Shown: in pieces, positions 33,906-43,843 of the stretch | How the letters are laid out: each line of letters starts with the position of its first letter | Position numbering within the stretch: position 1 is the stretch's first letter | Source of the DNA: CAJQQY01 sp045106765 | GTDB lineage: Bacteria; Bacteroidota; Bacteroidia; Chitinophagales; Saprospiraceae | Length of the DNA stretch: 64,000 nt | Direction: 5' to 3' | Assembly: GCA_045106765.1 (NCBI GenBank) | Contig: JBGCFD010000067.1 | Span: forward strand, 62,001 to 126,000 | Position numbers and translations under genes: made by a program | Notes under the pieces: generated by a model | Told to the model about the DNA's origin: nothing | The model's database searches: none | What the model saw: only the letters and a program-made list of their open reading frames with translations

Positions 33906-34781
33906 ATGTCTCAATTTTTTATTGAAAATAACTTTCTCAAAGTGGGTATCAATCAAATCGGTGCTGAATTCGCTAGCCTTCAATCCGTTGGTGATCGAAC
34001 CGAATATTTGTGGCAAGCAGATCCAAAATTCTGGGGTCGGCATTCCTGCGTTTTATTTCCATACATCGGTAAAGTTTGGAAAGACCAATTCCAAATAGGA
34101 GAAAAAACTTATCATGGAAAACAACATGGTTTTGCCAGAAATTTGCCTTTTGAAAAAGTATTATTGGAAAAAGAAAAAGCAATTTTCCAATTAAAATACA
34201 ATAAGAAAACTTTGGATGAGTACCCATATAAATTTTCACTTTTGATGAAATATGTTTTGGAAAAAAATCAATTGCATATCATTTATGAAGTAGAAAATTT
34301 GGACAACCAACCGATTTATTTTTCCCTTGGAGCACATCCTGCATTTAATGTTCCTTTGAAAAAAAATGAAAAACGGTCTGACTATTCTTTAGAGTTTGAA
34401 AAGGTGGAACAAGTAGAAACTTTAGAGATAACTGATGGATATTTAGACGGAAATTCTCGTGATGTTTTTGATGGAAAAAATACGATTCAGATTACGGATG
34501 ATTTATTCGACAAAGATGCTTTGGTTTTTAAAAGTTTAGCGTCTAATTTTTTGTATTTAAAAAATTCTTTGGGAGAAAAAATTTGGACTTTTATTTTTGA
34601 AGATTTTTCCTATTTAGGTATTTGGTCGCAGAATCAGGAGTCACCTTTTGTTTGCATTGAGCCTTGGTTTGGAGTGGCGGATAAGTTAAATGCAAATTGG
34701 GATTTCAGAGAAAAAGAAGGAGTCGTCGAGTTAGGAATTGGGAAAAAATTTAGTTGTAAACATAGTGTTATAATTTATTAA
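33906..34781 (+). CDS. Aldose 1-epimerase family protein
   Basis: A 291-aa cytosolic protein of the galactose-mutarotase-like fold (LacX/YeaD-like subgroup). Visible motifs are GAEFASLQSV, LWQADPKFWGRHSCVLFPYIG, the catalytic-type histidine in KQHGFARNLPF, LGAHPAFNVP with the second His, and the C-terminal acidic CIEPWFGVAD. These enzymes interconvert sugar anomers; here the substrate sugar is unknown. The Glu-rich closing motif is intact, suggesting activity. It is followed 52 bp downstream by the SGNH hydrolase gene, which has its own promoter overlapping this gene's end. Confidence 0.88.
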   Translation: MSQFFIENNFLKVGINQIGAEFASLQSVGDRTEYLWQADPKFWGRHSCVLFPYIGKVWKDQFQIGEKTYHGKQHGFARNLPFEKVLLEKEKAIFQLKYNKKTLDEYPYKFSLLMKYVLEKNQLHIIYEVENLDNQPIYFSLGAHPAFNVPLKKNEKRSDYSLEFEKVEQVETLEITDGYLDGNSRDVFDGKNTIQITDDLFDKDALVFKSLASNFLYLKNSLGEKIWTFIFEDFSYLGIWSQNQESPFVCIEPWFGVADKLNANWDFREKEGVVELGIGKKFSCKHSVIIY

Positions 34782-34786
34782 TTTTG
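34754..34786 (+). promoter_or_regulatory. Promoter of the SGNH hydrolase gene
   Basis: TTG (34754-34756), 22-bp spacer, TAATTTTG (34779-34786), an exact TAnnTTTG. It overlaps the last codons of the epimerase gene and lies 47 bp upstream of ATG 34834. Confidence 0.5.
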
Positions 34787-34833
34787 GCAAATAAAAATTC
34801 AGTACATAAAATCCTAAAACGATTTTTACAAAC

Positions 34834-35883
34834 ATGAAAAAAGAAACCATATTTAAAATCATCTCTGTTAGTCTTGGAATTTCCATCACGCTACTTGTCA
34901 TAGAACTGGGACTACGATATATTTCCTACGCCAACTATCACAGCCTCGATGAAATTGGAGTTGATAAAAGAGAAGCCATCAATGATCCTCAAACTGAAAA
35001 AACGTTAGGTGAAATCATTCAACTTTCCACCAACAATAAAATCATCTACGAGCTTATTCCAAATTCAATTTTTGGTTTCCAAAACATCGTGGTCAAAACA
35101 AATTCGCGCGGATTTAGAGACAAAGAATACCCTGCAAAAAAATCAAAAAATACTAAACGAATCATTGGTTTAGGTGATTCGATTATGTTTGGCTGGGGAG
35201 TTGAAGAGGAAGAATGTTATCTCAGTCAATTGGAAAATATGCTCAACCAAAATGAAAATGATTCGACTAATTATGAAGTCATCAATACTGGTGTTCCTGG
35301 TTATAATACCGCTATGGAAGTAGCTGTTCTCGAAAATAAAATAGATTTGCCCCAGGTAGATTTAGTCATCATTAATTTTATTGAAAACGATTTTGACTTG
35401 CCTAATTTTATCCGGAAGAAACCTCCATATGATAATTTTAAACAATCATTTATCCGCAAACAACTTTTCCCTGAAAGTTTAGATGGATGGAAAGGAATTG
35501 ATTCTCGATTGCATGAATCTCCTTTTGACACTTCAGGATATTATGAAAAAGATCCAGAGGATGTTCCTGATATTTATAAAAACATGGTAGGTGAAAAAAG
35601 CTATTTAGTTGCGATGAATAGATTAAAACAACTAAGTGAAGAACATAATTTCCAAATAATTCTTTTGTCCAATAGTCTTTATAAACCGAGACCAAAGTCA
35701 GTTACTGATTTTGCAAAAACATCAAATATTCCTTATTTGGATGTACGAGAAAGTTGGTGGGATTGCAAAGTAGAATTTAACAATAAGCCTTATAAAATTT
35801 CCGATGTCGATTGGCATCCAAATCGATATGGACATGAGTGTAATGCGAGAATTTTGTATGATAAAGTGAAAGAGATTTTATAA
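34834..35883 (+). CDS. Membrane-anchored SGNH/GDSL-family hydrolase
   Basis: A 349-aa protein with an N-terminal transmembrane helix (about 9-29, IISVSLGISITLLVIELGLRY) and an SGNH hydrolase domain outside. Block I is GDSIMFGWGV (114-123, nucleophile S116), the Gly block is NTGVPGYNT, block III is NFIENDFD, and the DxxH pair is in SDVDWHPNRYGH near the C-terminus. All four family blocks are present, so it should be catalytic, probably an esterase or deacylase on glycans or lipids. The exact substrate cannot be told. A weak terminator follows at 35951-35985. Confidence 0.88.
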   Translation: MKKETIFKIISVSLGISITLLVIELGLRYISYANYHSLDEIGVDKREAINDPQTEKTLGEIIQLSTNNKIIYELIPNSIFGFQNIVVKTNSRGFRDKEYPAKKSKNTKRIIGLGDSIMFGWGVEEEECYLSQLENMLNQNENDSTNYEVINTGVPGYNTAMEVAVLENKIDLPQVDLVIINFIENDFDLPNFIRKKPPYDNFKQSFIRKQLFPESLDGWKGIDSRLHESPFDTSGYYEKDPEDVPDIYKNMVGEKSYLVAMNRLKQLSEEHNFQIILLSNSLYKPRPKSVTDFAKTSNIPYLDVRESWWDCKVEFNNKPYKISDVDWHPNRYGHECNARILYDKVKEIL

Positions 35884-35950
35884 TATCAATCAACTAATTA
35901 CTGACTATTTTTTAATGTACTATTCATCTTTTTGAAAATCTATTTTTTTT

Positions 35951-35985
35951 CAAAAAGCCCAATTCTGTGGGTTTTTTTCCACCAT
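35951..35985 (+). terminator. Terminator after SGNH hydrolase gene
   Basis: Short hairpin AAAAAGCCCA / TGGGTTTTTTT just after a second A/T-rich inverted repeat (CTTTTTGAAAA...TTTTCAAAAAG, 35929-35956). A T-run follows. Confidence 0.55.
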
Positions 35986-36155
35986 ATGTTAAAATTTTTA
36001 TAATTTCACCGCAATATTGCAATGTTTAGAAATGTTAAATCATTTTACAAACTGTAATTTATACCAAACCGAATTTCCTAACTTAGTTTTTATAATAAAA
36101 ACATCTTTTAAACACCTGACGATCAGCCATTTGCAGGTTTAAAAAAAGTAACCTT

Positions 36156-39100
36156 ATGACTTTTAAAATTTCAAGTTTAGCCCTAGTGCTAAGTTTTCTT
36201 TTCGCTTCTCTTTCCCTTTCCGCACAAAAAACTACTACCCTCTCCGAAGCCCAATTGGCCTTCAAAAAAGGAATGGAGTTCTTCGATGGAAAAGTCTATG
36301 GATTAGCTCAAAATGAATTTCGTAAAACTATTGAACTCCTGCTTCCAGTCAATGAGCCAGAAGCAAAATTACTCAAGCAAAAAGCGGAATTGAATTTTGC
36401 TAAATGTGCGGTCAACCTCGGGCAGTCAGAAGGAGAAAATCTCATCATCGAATTTGCTCGAAAAAATCAACCTGATCCAATTGCCAATGAAGCGCTTTTG
36501 GACATTGCTAATTTTTATTTTAACGATAAAAAATTCGATAAAGCAATGGCATTGTATGCATCAATTGACACCTATGCATTACCTTCCAATCAACGATCAG
36601 AAGTGGTTTTTAAAATTGCTTATTTGAATTTTATCAAAAAGAAATTCTCCTTGGCAAAGTCTCAATTCAGATCAATCAAAGATGTTCAAAATGAATATTA
36701 TTACCCTGCTAATTATTACTATGGCATGTGTAATTTTTTCACCAAAAAATATGCGGAAGCCATTACGAGTTTTCAAAAAGCAAGTGGTTCTAAAAGATAC
36801 AAGCCATATGTACCTTATTACATTACTTCCATTTATTTCGCCGAACGTGATTTTGCTAAAGTGATCAATTATGGTGTTTCGAAAACAGAAGAAAAGAATG
36901 TGAAAAACCAAGCAGACATTAACCGTTTGGTTGGTCGAGCATATTTTGAAGAAGGTGAGTTTTCGATGGCTAAAAAATATTTGGAGTACGCTGCAAGACG
37001 GGTAAAAAAGATGGATGCTTCAGATTATTACCAATTAGGATTTGTACAATACCAATCCAAAGAGTATAAAGCTGCTGAGAAGAATTTCAAAAAACTCAAT
37101 CGAGAAAAAAATAAAATGGGACAACTCGCTATGTATTATTTAGCGGATTGTAACTTAAAATCAGGAGACAAACGTTCTGCTCGAAATGCCTTTGCAAATG
37201 CTAGTCGATTGAATTATGATAAAAAAATTCAGGAAGAATCATTGTGGAATTATGCCAAGCTTTCTTATGAGATGAGATTCGATAGAGATGCTAGTGATGC
37301 TTTGCAAAAAATAGATCCACGAAGTCCAAATTATGCAGAAGCGCAAGGATTGTTGGGAGATATTTTCCTTAATACTCGTGACTATGTCAAAGCAATGCAG
37401 ATCATCGAGCGAATGCCTACCAAAACGACTAAGATCAAACAGACTTATCAAAAAGTAGCTTATTATCGAGGAGTTCAGTTGGCAGGTGATGGCGATATGG
37501 ATGGAGCAAAACAATTGTTTTATAAAAGTTTAGACAATGATTATGATGCCAGAACTTCGGCTTTAGCTTATTATGGTTTGGGGGAAATCGCACATCAACA
37601 AAAGAAATTCAAAGAAAGTAATCAGCATTTGACTAAGTTTTTAAGAGCTGCAAAATCAATTAATAATTTGCCTGATGGAGCTTCGGTAAATACTGCCAAT
37701 TATACTGTTGGATATAATTTTTTGAAAGAAAAAAATTACAAATCTGCATTAGGGTATTTTCAAGATGCTGTTGCGGGGATCAAACGAGATGCTCCTTATA
37801 TTCAAGATGTATATGTAAAAAAACAAGTTTTGGCTGATGCAACTTTGCGTGCAGGTGATGCTTTGTTTAAGACAAATAATTACAATAGTGCGATCAAATA
37901 TTATGATGAAGCCATCAATAAAAAATACTCAGGTTATGTGTATGCTTTATTCCAAAAAGCCATCATTGAAGGCTTGCGAGGAAATCCAACTGATCAGATT
38001 TTAGCACTAGAAAGATTGACGGAACAATATCCAAATTCTGAATTTACAGATGATGCTTTATTGTCTTTGGGAAATGCTTATCAAGATATTGGACGAACGA
38101 ATCAAGCGACTGCAGCTTTCAATAAGTTGGTTAGAAATTTTAAAGGAAAATCAACTTTGGTCAACCAAGCTTTATTGAAGTTAGGTTTGATTGCCTACAA
38201 CTCAGGAGACTTACAAGGTGCTATTAAAAATTACAAAGATGTCTTTAAAAATAATCCCGATCCAAAAGAAGCGGAAGGAGCTCTAGCTGCCTTGGAAGAA
38301 ATTTATGTGGATGATTTGGGACAACCTGACAACTACCTTCGTTTCCGAGAAAGTTTGGGTGGTTATGATGTGACAACTGCAGCTCGTGACTCGATTAATT
38401 TCAAAGCAGCGGAATCACAATTTGACTTAGGAAATTATGATAAAGCAATCACAAAGTACAATGATTATATCGCAAAATTTCCTAACGGAAGACATATTAT
38501 ACCAGCCTATTTCCATAGAGGAGAATCAAATACTGCGTTGAAAAAATACTCCGCAGCACTTCGAGATTATGACTATGTAATCAATAAAGGTCAGAGTAGA
38601 TATTATGAAAAAGGATTGCGAAAAGCAGCGATCATCAGTTATAACCATGAGGAAAATTTTGAAAAAGCTTATAATTATTATAGCAAATGGGCAGACGTAG
38701 CAAGTACAGAAGAAGCCAAATTTGAAGCACAACTAGGAACGCTTAGAAGTGCTTATCGAACTGGTCGAACAGATGCAGTTTATACCATGGCTAATAAAGT
38801 TTCTAGTAATTCTAGAGCCTCACAAGATCAGATTGCAGCTGCTAATTTTTACTTAGGTAAAATGGCATTTGACAAAAAAGACTACGACCGAGCAATTGCT
38901 TCATTTAACAAAGTAGTGACTAATTCTAATAATGAAAATACAGCAGAAGCTCGTTATTCTATTGCTTATGTTTATTATGTTAGACGTGATTTGGATATAG
39001 CTGAAAATGCTGCGATGAATGCGATTCGAGAAAACTCAAGTTATCAAATATGGGTAGCAAAGAGTGGATTATTGTTAGCTGATATTTATGTGGAACAAAG

Positions 39101-39290
39101 TAATTATTTCGATGCAAGAGCATTGTTAGAAGGGATGATTTCTAGCTACGAAGGCGAAACTGAAGTGAAAGATCAAGTAGCCGAAGCTAAACAAAAATTA
39201 GCTGCCTTAAATGCAAAAGAAAATAGAAATAATAGTTTGACAAATCCGGATAGCGACATCTTAGAGTTAGATGAGACTGGAGGATTTTAA
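36156..39290 (+). CDS. Exported large TPR protein
   Basis: A 1044-aa protein with a signal peptide (MTFKISSLALVLSFLFASLSLSA) followed by about twenty TPR/Sel1-like helical repeats to the C-terminus. Clear units are NEALLDIANFYFNDKKFDKAMALY, DDALLSLGNAYQDIGRTNQATAAF and NEALLKLGLIAYNSGDLQGAIKNY-like segments. The C-terminal tail is acidic (NPDSDILELDETGGF). Such long periplasmic TPR solenoids act as scaffolds for outer-membrane or secretion assemblies. It is followed by an outer-membrane-barrel gene on the same strand across a 117-bp gap that holds a heptad repeat, so the two products may work together. Confidence 0.85.
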   Translation: MTFKISSLALVLSFLFASLSLSAQKTTTLSEAQLAFKKGMEFFDGKVYGLAQNEFRKTIELLLPVNEPEAKLLKQKAELNFAKCAVNLGQSEGENLIIEFARKNQPDPIANEALLDIANFYFNDKKFDKAMALYASIDTYALPSNQRSEVVFKIAYLNFIKKKFSLAKSQFRSIKDVQNEYYYPANYYYGMCNFFTKKYAEAITSFQKASGSKRYKPYVPYYITSIYFAERDFAKVINYGVSKTEEKNVKNQADINRLVGRAYFEEGEFSMAKKYLEYAARRVKKMDASDYYQLGFVQYQSKEYKAAEKNFKKLNREKNKMGQLAMYYLADCNLKSGDKRSARNAFANASRLNYDKKIQEESLWNYAKLSYEMRFDRDASDALQKIDPRSPNYAEAQGLLGDIFLNTRDYVKAMQIIERMPTKTTKIKQTYQKVAYYRGVQLAGDGDMDGAKQLFYKSLDNDYDARTSALAYYGLGEIAHQQKKFKESNQHLTKFLRAAKSINNLPDGASVNTANYTVGYNFLKEKNYKSALGYFQDAVAGIKRDAPYIQDVYVKKQVLADATLRAGDALFKTNNYNSAIKYYDEAINKKYSGYVYALFQKAIIEGLRGNPTDQILALERLTEQYPNSEFTDDALLSLGNAYQDIGRTNQATAAFNKLVRNFKGKSTLVNQALLKLGLIAYNSGDLQGAIKNYKDVFKNNPDPKEAEGALAALEEIYVDDLGQPDNYLRFRESLGGYDVTTAARDSINFKAAESQFDLGNYDKAITKYNDYIAKFPNGRHIIPAYFHRGESNTALKKYSAALRDYDYVINKGQSRYYEKGLRKAAIISYNHEENFEKAYNYYSKWADVASTEEAKFEAQLGTLRSAYRTGRTDAVYTMANKVSSNSRASQDQIAAANFYLGKMAFDKKDYDRAIASFNKVVTNSNNENTAEARYSIAYVYYVRRDLDIAENAAMNAIRENSSYQIWVAKSGLLLADIYVEQSNYFDARALLEGMISSYEGETEVKDQVAEAKQKLAALNAKENRNNSLTNPDSDILELDETGGF

Positions 39291-39385
39291 GACGTTGGAC
39301 GTTAAACGTTTTACGTTCGCTTCGCTTGACGGACCGTTTAACGTAAAACGATTAGCGAAGCGAACGTCCATCGTAAAACGTTTTT
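39291..39385. repeat. Heptad repeat with dyad symmetry, ACGTTNN type
   Basis: ACGTT recurs at 39292, 39299, 39306 and 39313, an exact 7-bp period, then ACGT at 39364, 39371 and 39378, again 7 bp. The middle contains an inverted repeat ACGTTCGCTTCGCT (39312-39325) / AGCGAAGCGAACGT (39355-39368). No frame is open through it. It fills the gap between the TPR and barrel genes. Confidence 0.7.
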
Positions 39386-39407
39386 AAAAATCTAAAACCT
39401 AAAAGAA

Positions 39408-41063
39408 ATGAATTCTATTAAAAATATATTTGTCCTAATTATTGTTGCCTTGAGTTACCAAGTTGCACTCGCACAGCCAGGAGGCGGTGGATTAGAAGCA
39501 GGCGAAGTAGAAGTAATCAAAGAGTTTGACGCTCGATTATTGGATACGGAAAAATTAAAAGTATTGCCTGGTCTTCCACCATTAGATACGACTTCTCGAA
39601 GATTGAATTATAATATTCCATTGAAGACAGTTCCTATTGATTATCCCGATCCTACTCTACGACCGATTGCCATCAAAAAGAGTAAAGTAGATAAAGGATT
39701 TCGAGGATTTTTAAAAGCTGGTTATGGTTATCCTTCCTCACCTTATGGAGAATTTGGTTATAATTTCGGAGGAGAAAAGAAGAATTATAATCTTGGAGTT
39801 CATCTATTGCATAATTCGGCTAACTTCAATAATGATTTTGATAATCAGAGATATTCTTTGACGGATGCTTTGTTGAAAGGTGCGTATTATTTGGAAGAAG
39901 GCGGAATGGCTATTGGTGGAAAAATTGGTTATACCGTAGATCAAGTTCACTACTTTGGCTACGATCAAACTGGTGGAATCGTTGGAGACACCATGTTAGA
40001 TCGAGAACAAATCAAACAACAGTTTAATACTTTAGGAGTTGGGGTTAATTTATTCAATGGAGAAAGAAATGACCTTGATATCAGCTATAATGCTGGAGTG
40101 GATTTTTATACCATGAGTGATAATTTTGCCGCAGATGAATTAGGATTTAATCTGAATCTAAGTGGAACGAAATGGTTCAACGAAAAAAATCCGTTGACGC
40201 TGACTGTCCGCACAGATTTCACCACTTATGAAGATACAGTCAAACAGAAGTTAAACAACTTTTACCTTCAGCCAAATTTCACATTTCATGGTGATAAATT
40301 CAGAGTAAAATTAGGAGCTAATTTAGTTTCCTTCAATGATAACTTTGATTTGTTGCCAGACTTGGAAGCATCATACGCATTGTTAGGAGCAAGATTAGCA
40401 GTATTTGGAGGTTGGAAAGGAGACTATGTGAAAAATGATATGCAAACTCTTTCTGATTATAATCCATATATTTCTACATATGGGAAATTGGATTTACGTA
40501 ATACAGTTTATAATCAATTTTACGGAGGTGTTCGAGGTAGTCTTGGAATTATCGAATATAATGGTCAAGTAGGTTATAAAAAAGCTAACGATTTAGCCTT
40601 ATTCCAGACGGATACCACAGACTTAAGAAGACGATTTATTACAGTCTATGATACTGTTGATATTTTTAATTTGGAAGGAGTAATTACTGCTCGCCCATTC
40701 AAAAACTTTGAATTGACTGCTGCAGTTACACAAAATGTCTATAGTCCAAAAAATCAAGATAAAGCATGGCATTTACCTAATTTGGATGTCAATGTTACCG
40801 CTACTTATCTAACATTAGAAGATAAATTGAGATTAAAAGCCGAATTATATGTAGAAAATGGCGTCCCATATTTGAATGCAGATGGAGATGCAGATAATCT
40901 GAATGGCTTATTTGATCTAAGTTTTGGAGCAGATTATCAACTAGCGAAAAACTTTGGAATTTTTCTAAATCTTAATAATGTTGCTGGAAATAAACGTCAA
41001 AGATGGGCTAATTACCCCACTTATGGAATTAATGTTTTAGGTGGGATAACTGCCCGATTCTAA
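39408..41063 (+). CDS. Outer-membrane beta-barrel protein
   Basis: A 551-aa protein with a signal peptide (MNSIKNIFVLIIVALSYQVALAQ) and a short Gly-rich start. After a segment reading VEVIKEFDARLLDTEKLKVL, the sequence switches to many alternating amphipathic strands with aromatic girdles (GFLKAGYGYPSSPYGEFGYN; GYTVDQVHYFGYDQ) to a C-terminal strand ending GINVLGGITARF, as in outer-membrane barrels. It resembles the barrel part of TonB-dependent receptors but has no plug or TonB box that I can see. Pairing with the TPR solenoid gene upstream suggests a complex spanning periplasm and outer membrane. Confidence 0.75.
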   Translation: MNSIKNIFVLIIVALSYQVALAQPGGGGLEAGEVEVIKEFDARLLDTEKLKVLPGLPPLDTTSRRLNYNIPLKTVPIDYPDPTLRPIAIKKSKVDKGFRGFLKAGYGYPSSPYGEFGYNFGGEKKNYNLGVHLLHNSANFNNDFDNQRYSLTDALLKGAYYLEEGGMAIGGKIGYTVDQVHYFGYDQTGGIVGDTMLDREQIKQQFNTLGVGVNLFNGERNDLDISYNAGVDFYTMSDNFAADELGFNLNLSGTKWFNEKNPLTLTVRTDFTTYEDTVKQKLNNFYLQPNFTFHGDKFRVKLGANLVSFNDNFDLLPDLEASYALLGARLAVFGGWKGDYVKNDMQTLSDYNPYISTYGKLDLRNTVYNQFYGGVRGSLGIIEYNGQVGYKKANDLALFQTDTTDLRRRFITVYDTVDIFNLEGVITARPFKNFELTAAVTQNVYSPKNQDKAWHLPNLDVNVTATYLTLEDKLRLKAELYVENGVPYLNADGDADNLNGLFDLSFGADYQLAKNFGIFLNLNNVAGNKRQRWANYPTYGINVLGGITARF

Positions 41064-41092
41064 AGAAATTAAGCATTTTAATGAAAAAAAAG

Positions 41093-41132
41093 GCGCCAAA
41101 TTCAAAGAAAAATTGAATTTGGCGCTTTTTTT
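41093..41132 (+). terminator. Terminator of the TPR/barrel pair
   Basis: Perfect 13-bp stem (GCGCCAAATTCAA at 41093-41105, TTGAATTTGGCGC at 41113-41125) followed by seven Ts. Confidence 0.85.
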
Positions 41133-41369
41133 GCCAAAGCGCTTTTTTCTAAAAATCCCCATTTTCCTACTTTTTTTCTTGCAAAGTCCCTACAATTATT
41201 CTAATTTTAGGGATTCAAACTAATCTTCCCTTAAAAGCATCTATTCTGACTATACGGCATCTTATCTGGAATCTCAGATTTGATCATTTATTACATTATC
41301 TTTAAAGAAGTTATTGTTTACACGTTGCTCGTGTTTCACTTATTAATTTTTTAGCTAAAAAACAGCACT
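41133..41369. other. Non-coding leader region upstream of LysM gene
   Basis: AT-rich. It contains a second short AAAGCGCTTTTTT motif near 41137 and a possible stem GTCCCTA / TAGGGAT around 41186-41216. No good -33/-7 pair was recognised. Confidence 0.4.
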
Positions 41370-43460
41370 ATGAAACAAGTAAATGTTTTATTACTTTTCT
41401 TATTTGCCGCTTTCAATTCATTTGGTAACGCTATTTATATTGACTACAATGCTAGTAAGGATTGTATGGATAGTTACGAATATGCCAAAGACGGTAATGA
41501 AGAGACACCCTACTTATTTTTTCACCTTAAAGTAAGTGATAATGAAAAAATCATTTTAGAAGCAGGTGAAGATTATACTCCTCGTCAATACAAACCAGCA
41601 GGTACAGAAACTTGTGCGGAATTGGAAAGAGACGAACAATTTGTTGACGATTTAAACAAAGGGACCCTTGAAGTATTCTTGGTACAAGAGCATACTTATG
41701 GTTTCAGAATTTACAAAGTCAAAAAAGCAGAATATTATTACAACACAAATATCGCTTTCGGTACACGTTCTAATAACTATTCTTTCTCTTATTATTATAA
41801 CCAAGCTTCTACAGGTAACCTTGCTACCAAGGGTTCAAAAGCGGATGTTTACTTTAGCGAAAAAGATGACAATGATTGTTTGTCTCGTTACAAATTCCGT
41901 ATCAAAACTGATCCTTCTAGAAATAGCATGGCTGATTTGACTATCCTTCCTGAGATTGGCATTTTATATAAAAAATCTGACCCGATGCCTCCTTTGGCTG
42001 TAGGTGAAAAATTGGAATTAAGAAAAATCAATAATTATAATATCGTTGATTACTTAGGTTTGATTTGTAAATTTTATGGCGGTCAACCTAATCCTAATCC
42101 AGGTACAACTACTAATAACAACCCTGGAGATTTATCTGCAAATAATTCGACTACGACAACACCATTGAATCCAAATATCAATACGACTCCTATTATTAAT
42201 ACTCCAAATGGAGGAGTTAATGTTACTGGCGGAAATACTGGTGGTGGTCTTCTTTCTGGTGGAGGTTCTACATCTACGGGAGGATACACTTCTACAGTTT
42301 ACCCTGGTGCTGGAAGAATTTATTTAGATCTAGACAAAGGTTACTATATAGATTCTACTACTGGTCTAAGAGCAGAAGGAGATTTCGGAGGTAACTCTTA
42401 CCGTAATGGATATATGGTTAATAATAATACAGGTACTACAACTGTTCCTTCAACTGGAACAAGCATACCTGATGCTCCTACGACTACAGTTAATGATGAT
42501 TCTGGATGTTTAGAAGTTTCAACTAACGATACTCATATTGTTCAGAAAAAAGAAACACTTTATACGATTGCTAGAACTTATGGATTGGATATTAAAGAAG
42601 TGAAAAAATGGAATAAAATCGGTGCTAATAATCGAATTTATCCATGTATGAGATTAACTATTGTTCCACCAGTAGAGCAACCTTCTAAAGGTGCAGGTAC
42701 TGCTGATTGCTTAGAGCAGCCAACTTATAATACTCACGTTGTACAAAAAAGAGAAACACTTTATAGCATTGCTGCTACTTATGGAGTGACTGTTAATCAA
42801 ATCAAAGCATGGAATGGATTGCGAAGAGATGCTATCTATCCTTGTACACGATTAATGATTCAACCTCCTTCTGATTATCAAATCATCCGTCAAGTACCTA
42901 CTACTCCATCTGCTGGAACAACTTATTATATTCAACCACAAACTGCACCTGCAACAGTTACACCTGCTACTCAGCCTCAATCATATGCATATATTGGAGC
43001 TAAAGGAGCTAAATATCACACCGTTGCAAAACGCGAAACTTTATTTAGAATTGCTGCTGTATATGGTTTAAAAGTAGCTGAGTTAAAAAGAATTAATGGT
43101 TTGACTTCTGATATGATTAAGCCTGGTCAAGTATTGTTGATAAACGAAGCAGTTGCTGGTACTCAAGTAATTCAAGTACCTACTCAACAGCAAGCGGTTC
43201 CTCAAGAATATGTTTATATCAATCCTGCTTTGGCTGGAAATAGAAATGCGCAAGGTCAACCTTTAGTGACTGGAAAAGGAGATGAATTAATTGAAATGAA
43301 TGTGGATGGTACTCAACGATTAATTCACATCGTTCAAGATGAAGATTCTTTGCATAGCATTGCTCAAAAATATAAAACGACTGTTGGTCAACTTAGATCA
43401 TTAAACGACATGGATAGAAATGAGGTGATTGTTCCTTTCCAAAGATTGTATGTGAGATAG
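41370..43460 (+). CDS. Exported protein with four LysM domains
   Basis: A 696-aa exported protein (signal MKQVNVLLLFLFAAFNSFGNA). Residues ~20-235 form a unique N-terminal region. A Gly/Asn/Thr-rich disordered linker covers ~236-380. Four LysM domains start at about residues 386, 452, 545 and 650: HIVQKKETLYTIARTYGLD, HVVQKRETLYSIAATYGVT, YHTVAKRETLFRIAAVYGL, HIVQDEDSLHSIAQKYKTT. The first two carry a Cys in the matching loop (IYPCMRL, IYPCTRL). LysM binds peptidoglycan GlcNAc, so it is probably a wall-anchored periplasmic scaffold. No peptidase or amidase domain is evident. A perfect 17-bp-arm terminator follows. Confidence 0.9.
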   Translation: MKQVNVLLLFLFAAFNSFGNAIYIDYNASKDCMDSYEYAKDGNEETPYLFFHLKVSDNEKIILEAGEDYTPRQYKPAGTETCAELERDEQFVDDLNKGTLEVFLVQEHTYGFRIYKVKKAEYYYNTNIAFGTRSNNYSFSYYYNQASTGNLATKGSKADVYFSEKDDNDCLSRYKFRIKTDPSRNSMADLTILPEIGILYKKSDPMPPLAVGEKLELRKINNYNIVDYLGLICKFYGGQPNPNPGTTTNNNPGDLSANNSTTTTPLNPNINTTPIINTPNGGVNVTGGNTGGGLLSGGGSTSTGGYTSTVYPGAGRIYLDLDKGYYIDSTTGLRAEGDFGGNSYRNGYMVNNNTGTTTVPSTGTSIPDAPTTTVNDDSGCLEVSTNDTHIVQKKETLYTIARTYGLDIKEVKKWNKIGANNRIYPCMRLTIVPPVEQPSKGAGTADCLEQPTYNTHVVQKRETLYSIAATYGVTVNQIKAWNGLRRDAIYPCTRLMIQPPSDYQIIRQVPTTPSAGTTYYIQPQTAPATVTPATQPQSYAYIGAKGAKYHTVAKRETLFRIAAVYGLKVAELKRINGLTSDMIKPGQVLLINEAVAGTQVIQVPTQQQAVPQEYVYINPALAGNRNAQGQPLVTGKGDELIEMNVDGTQRLIHIVQDEDSLHSIAQKYKTTVGQLRSLNDMDRNEVIVPFQRLYVR

Positions 43461-43483
43461 GATTTTGAAAAATAGTTTTTTAG

Positions 43484-43523
43484 AAAAAAGGCTTCCAACT
43501 TTGATTAGTTGGAAGCCTTTTTT
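43484..43523 (+). terminator. Terminator of the LysM gene
   Basis: Perfect 17-bp stem (AAAAAAGGCTTCCAACT at 43484-43500, AGTTGGAAGCCTTTTTT at 43507-43523), loop of six. Confidence 0.9.
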
Positions 43524-43843
43524 ATTTATCTGTCTGTCCCGTCCTAAAATAGTGAAATATAAAAAACACCAGTATCATAAAAAGTCAATAAAATAGTATG
43601 TCAAACGAACCCAACGAGATTATTCAATATCGTTAAATTGCGACTAATAGACAAAATAAGAATAGGAAAAATAAACGAAGTTAAAGCCAAAATGAAATTT
43701 TACATATAACAAAAATAAATATATCTTTAATCGGTGATAATTAAAAAAAAGAAAACCATAACCTTCCAATTTTTCAACATTTGTTGAGAGATTTAAAAAT
43801 GTAATTTGTGAAATTTGGATATTATTTCATTCAATAAAATTAC
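43524..43843. other. Gene-poor region, possibly decayed mobile DNA
   Basis: About 320 bp without a supported gene. It starts with TGTCTGTCCCGTCC followed by TAAAATAGTG, which looks to me like an insertion-sequence end, and contains a short frame (from ATG 43599) beginning MSNEPNEIIQYR before a stop. A second frame just after it runs ~32 codons and ends IGKINEVKAKMKFYI. These look like relics rather than genes, but without a homology search the claim is weak. Confidence 0.3.

Noticed and set aside
39291..39385. Heptad repeat as a CRISPR array
   Set aside because: The repeat unit is 7 bp with no unique spacers of equal length and no cas genes in the window.
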